From Moorena bouillonii PNG (lineage in GTDB: Bacteria; Cyanobacteriota; Cyanobacteriia; Cyanobacteriales; Coleofasciculaceae): a DNA stretch of 64,000 nucleotides. A model generated the notes under the pieces. It searched no databases. It worked only from the letters and a program-made list of their open reading frames with translations, and was not told the DNA's origin. Positions 62,816 through 64,000 of this stretch are shown here, piece after piece (position 1 is the first letter of the stretch; each line of letters begins with the position of its first letter). Where the stretch lies: assembly GCF_001942495.1 (NCBI RefSeq), contig NZ_MKZS01000001.1, forward strand, positions 7,487,821 through 7,551,820, in the 5' to 3' direction. The position numbers were made by a program, and so were the translations under genes.

Positions 62816-64000
62816 ATGTACGGATGTCAACAGCATTTGATAAGAAGGGACGCTGATACCAAGGCTATATTAGAATTCATTTGCTCCGAAGCTAATAAAC
62901 TAACTAATTGTGCAACATACTACTGCCGTCAAATACTATTTAAAACTGGAAAATACGTAAAAAAATACGAGTTAGACAAATTACTTAAAAGCAATGTTCA
63001 TTTTAGGGCGATGCGTTCAGCCTGTGCTCAGCAGACATTGCATGGAGTAATAGAATCCTTTAAGTCCTATAGAGCGCTATCAAAGCTATACAGGTCTGGG
63101 CAATTAAAATATCAACCCAGGGTGCCCAAGTATAGAAAAAAGGGCGGGCTGGCAGTAGTAACTTATCCAGCTAGATGGGTTAAACTGGTTGACAACCAAC
63201 TTAAATTCCCTTTAGGAAAGCAAGTAAAGGCTTGGTTTGGAATCGATCACTTCCTTTTACCAATGCCGTCTAACCTGGAGTTTAAATCAATAAAAGAATT
63301 CCGTTTTGTTCCTCGCAATGGTTGTTTTTACTTGGAGTTCGTCTATAAACAATCTGATCTCCCCCCAATAAATCATAGCCCTCATGCTATAGGGATAGAT
63401 CCAGGGTTAAATAATTGGCTGACTTGCGTCTCTACTACTGGAAAGTCTTTCATTGTTGACGGGCGAAAGATAAAGTCTCAAAACCAGTGGTATAACAAAC
63501 AGGTAGCAAAAATCAAGAAAGACAAGCCTCAAGATTATTGGGATGAGAGGTTGGCTTCTATCACTGAAAGACGAAACCGTCAAATGCGCGACAACATCAA
63601 CAAAGCGGCAAGATTGGTTATCAATTGGTGCTTAATAAATCAAGTTTGTACTGTCATATTTGGGTGGAACCAGCGTAACAAAGACAAGATTAATATCGGC
63701 AAAAAGAATAATCAGGAGTTTGTTCAGATTCCCACGGCAAGGCTTAAAAATCGTATTCAACAATTATGCGATCAACATGGTATTAATTTTATAGAAACAG
63801 AGGAAAGTTATACAAGTAAAGCAAGTTTCCTAGACAATGATTTTCTACCTACATTTGGTGAGAAACCCGGAGGGTGGAAAGCAGCGGGGAAGCGCGTTAG
63901 GCGTGGCTTGTATCAGTCAGCTAGAAAACAATTAATTAACTCCGATTGTAATGGCGCGGCCAATATTTTGAGAAAGGTAGCGACACAGCTAGACCTCAGT
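62816..64000 (+). CDS. tnpB: TnpB RNA-guided endonuclease homologue, runs off the window
   Basis: From the ATG at 62816 (AAGGAGG about 15 bases upstream) the frame is open to the last base, 395 codons. It has RuvC-I Asp in IGIDPGLNNWLTCVS, RuvC-II Glu in ETEESYTSKASFLDNDF and RuvC-III Asp in NSDCNGAANILRKV, so the catalytic triad is complete. It lacks the CxxC zinc finger seen in the 32107 protein, as in a separate, common cyanobacterial TnpB branch. The stop codon and right end lie beyond the window. Confidence 0.88.
   Translation, partial: MYGCQQHLIRRDADTKAILEFICSEANKLTNCATYYCRQILFKTGKYVKKYELDKLLKSNVHFRAMRSACAQQTLHGVIESFKSYRALSKLYRSGQLKYQPRVPKYRKKGGLAVVTYPARWVKLVDNQLKFPLGKQVKAWFGIDHFLLPMPSNLEFKSIKEFRFVPRNGCFYLEFVYKQSDLPPINHSPHAIGIDPGLNNWLTCVSTTGKSFIVDGRKIKSQNQWYNKQVAKIKKDKPQDYWDERLASITERRNRQMRDNINKAARLVINWCLINQVCTVIFGWNQRNKDKINIGKKNNQEFVQIPTARLKNRIQQLCDQHGINFIETEESYTSKASFLDNDFLPTFGEKPGGWKAAGKRVRRGLYQSARKQLINSDCNGAANILRKVATQLDLS

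Noticed and set aside
1-64000. tRNA, rRNA or tmRNA genes
   Set aside because: No cloverleaf-type segment with a T-arm motif and paired acceptor ends was noticed; a covariance-model scan would be needed to be certain.

Overview
The window is a piece of a filamentous cyanobacterial chromosome. The evidence is the many GCGATCGC (HIP1) octamers and a set of genes found in cyanobacteria and chloroplasts: RpaB, PAM68, a CCB-type cytochrome b6f assembly factor, a Tic20-like protein and the SphR/SphS pair. Intergenic DNA is rich in 7-bp tandem repeats, short palindromic repeats and TnpB-type transposon remains. The mix of repeats recalls large-genome marine forms such as Moorena, but that placement is an inference. 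No rRNA, tRNA or CRISPR array was recognised.

Layout. 1-584: a frameshifted IS1182-type transposase. 760-4629: two tandem SLH/OprB porins. 5081-8505: phosphate-sensing cluster sphR-sphS-phoU. 8793-9539: creatininase-family hydrolase. 9.6-11.6 kb: a decayed IS607 element. 11.8-22 kb: housekeeping genes (radA, rpaB, a CCB-like factor, a DUF456 membrane protein, cinA, glyA, a Tic20-like protein, an FAH-family hydrolase, rpsF). 22.2-34.4 kb: an accessory block with an usher-like outer-membrane protein, two secreted pilin-like paralogues and a PapD-like chaperone, broken by two AT-rich genes for P-loop GTPases and by IS605-type TnpB DNA. 35.1-46.4 kb: TPR protein, dnaX, a small possible HTH protein, GNAT protein, ruvX, rpsO, a PAM68-like protein, aroF, a nitrilase-family enzyme and a universal stress protein. 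47.2-48.7 kb: a tnpB broken by three separate insertions. 48.7-53.1 kb: an asparagine-synthetase-like enzyme, an amino-acid-dehydrogenase-like enzyme and an EamA exporter, all on one strand. 53.1-55.4 kb: AT-rich DNA without genes. 55.4-59.7 kb: a 1419-residue UrtA-PAS-adenylate cyclase fusion. 60.2-62.7 kb: SpoIID-family protein and argG. 62.8 kb to the edge: an intact-looking tnpB that runs out of the window.

How the genes fit together. sphR, sphS and phoU form a phosphate-sensing unit. The usher, chaperone and two subunit-like proteins look like a dispersed chaperone-usher fibre system. The amidotransferase, dehydrogenase and exporter look like a make-and-export cassette for an unknown amino-acid-like product. 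rpsO with the PAM68-like gene, and radA next to rpaB, are plain chromosomal backbone.

The least expected signal is a 104-bp structured element present three times. Every copy sits inside or at the 3' end of a tnpB gene. Its ends are conserved, while its internal 12-14-bp stem differs in sequence between copies yet stays perfectly paired. A second family of short palindromes (core GTTCGCGNAGCGTGGCC) also lands inside tnpB genes and transposon-end hairpins.
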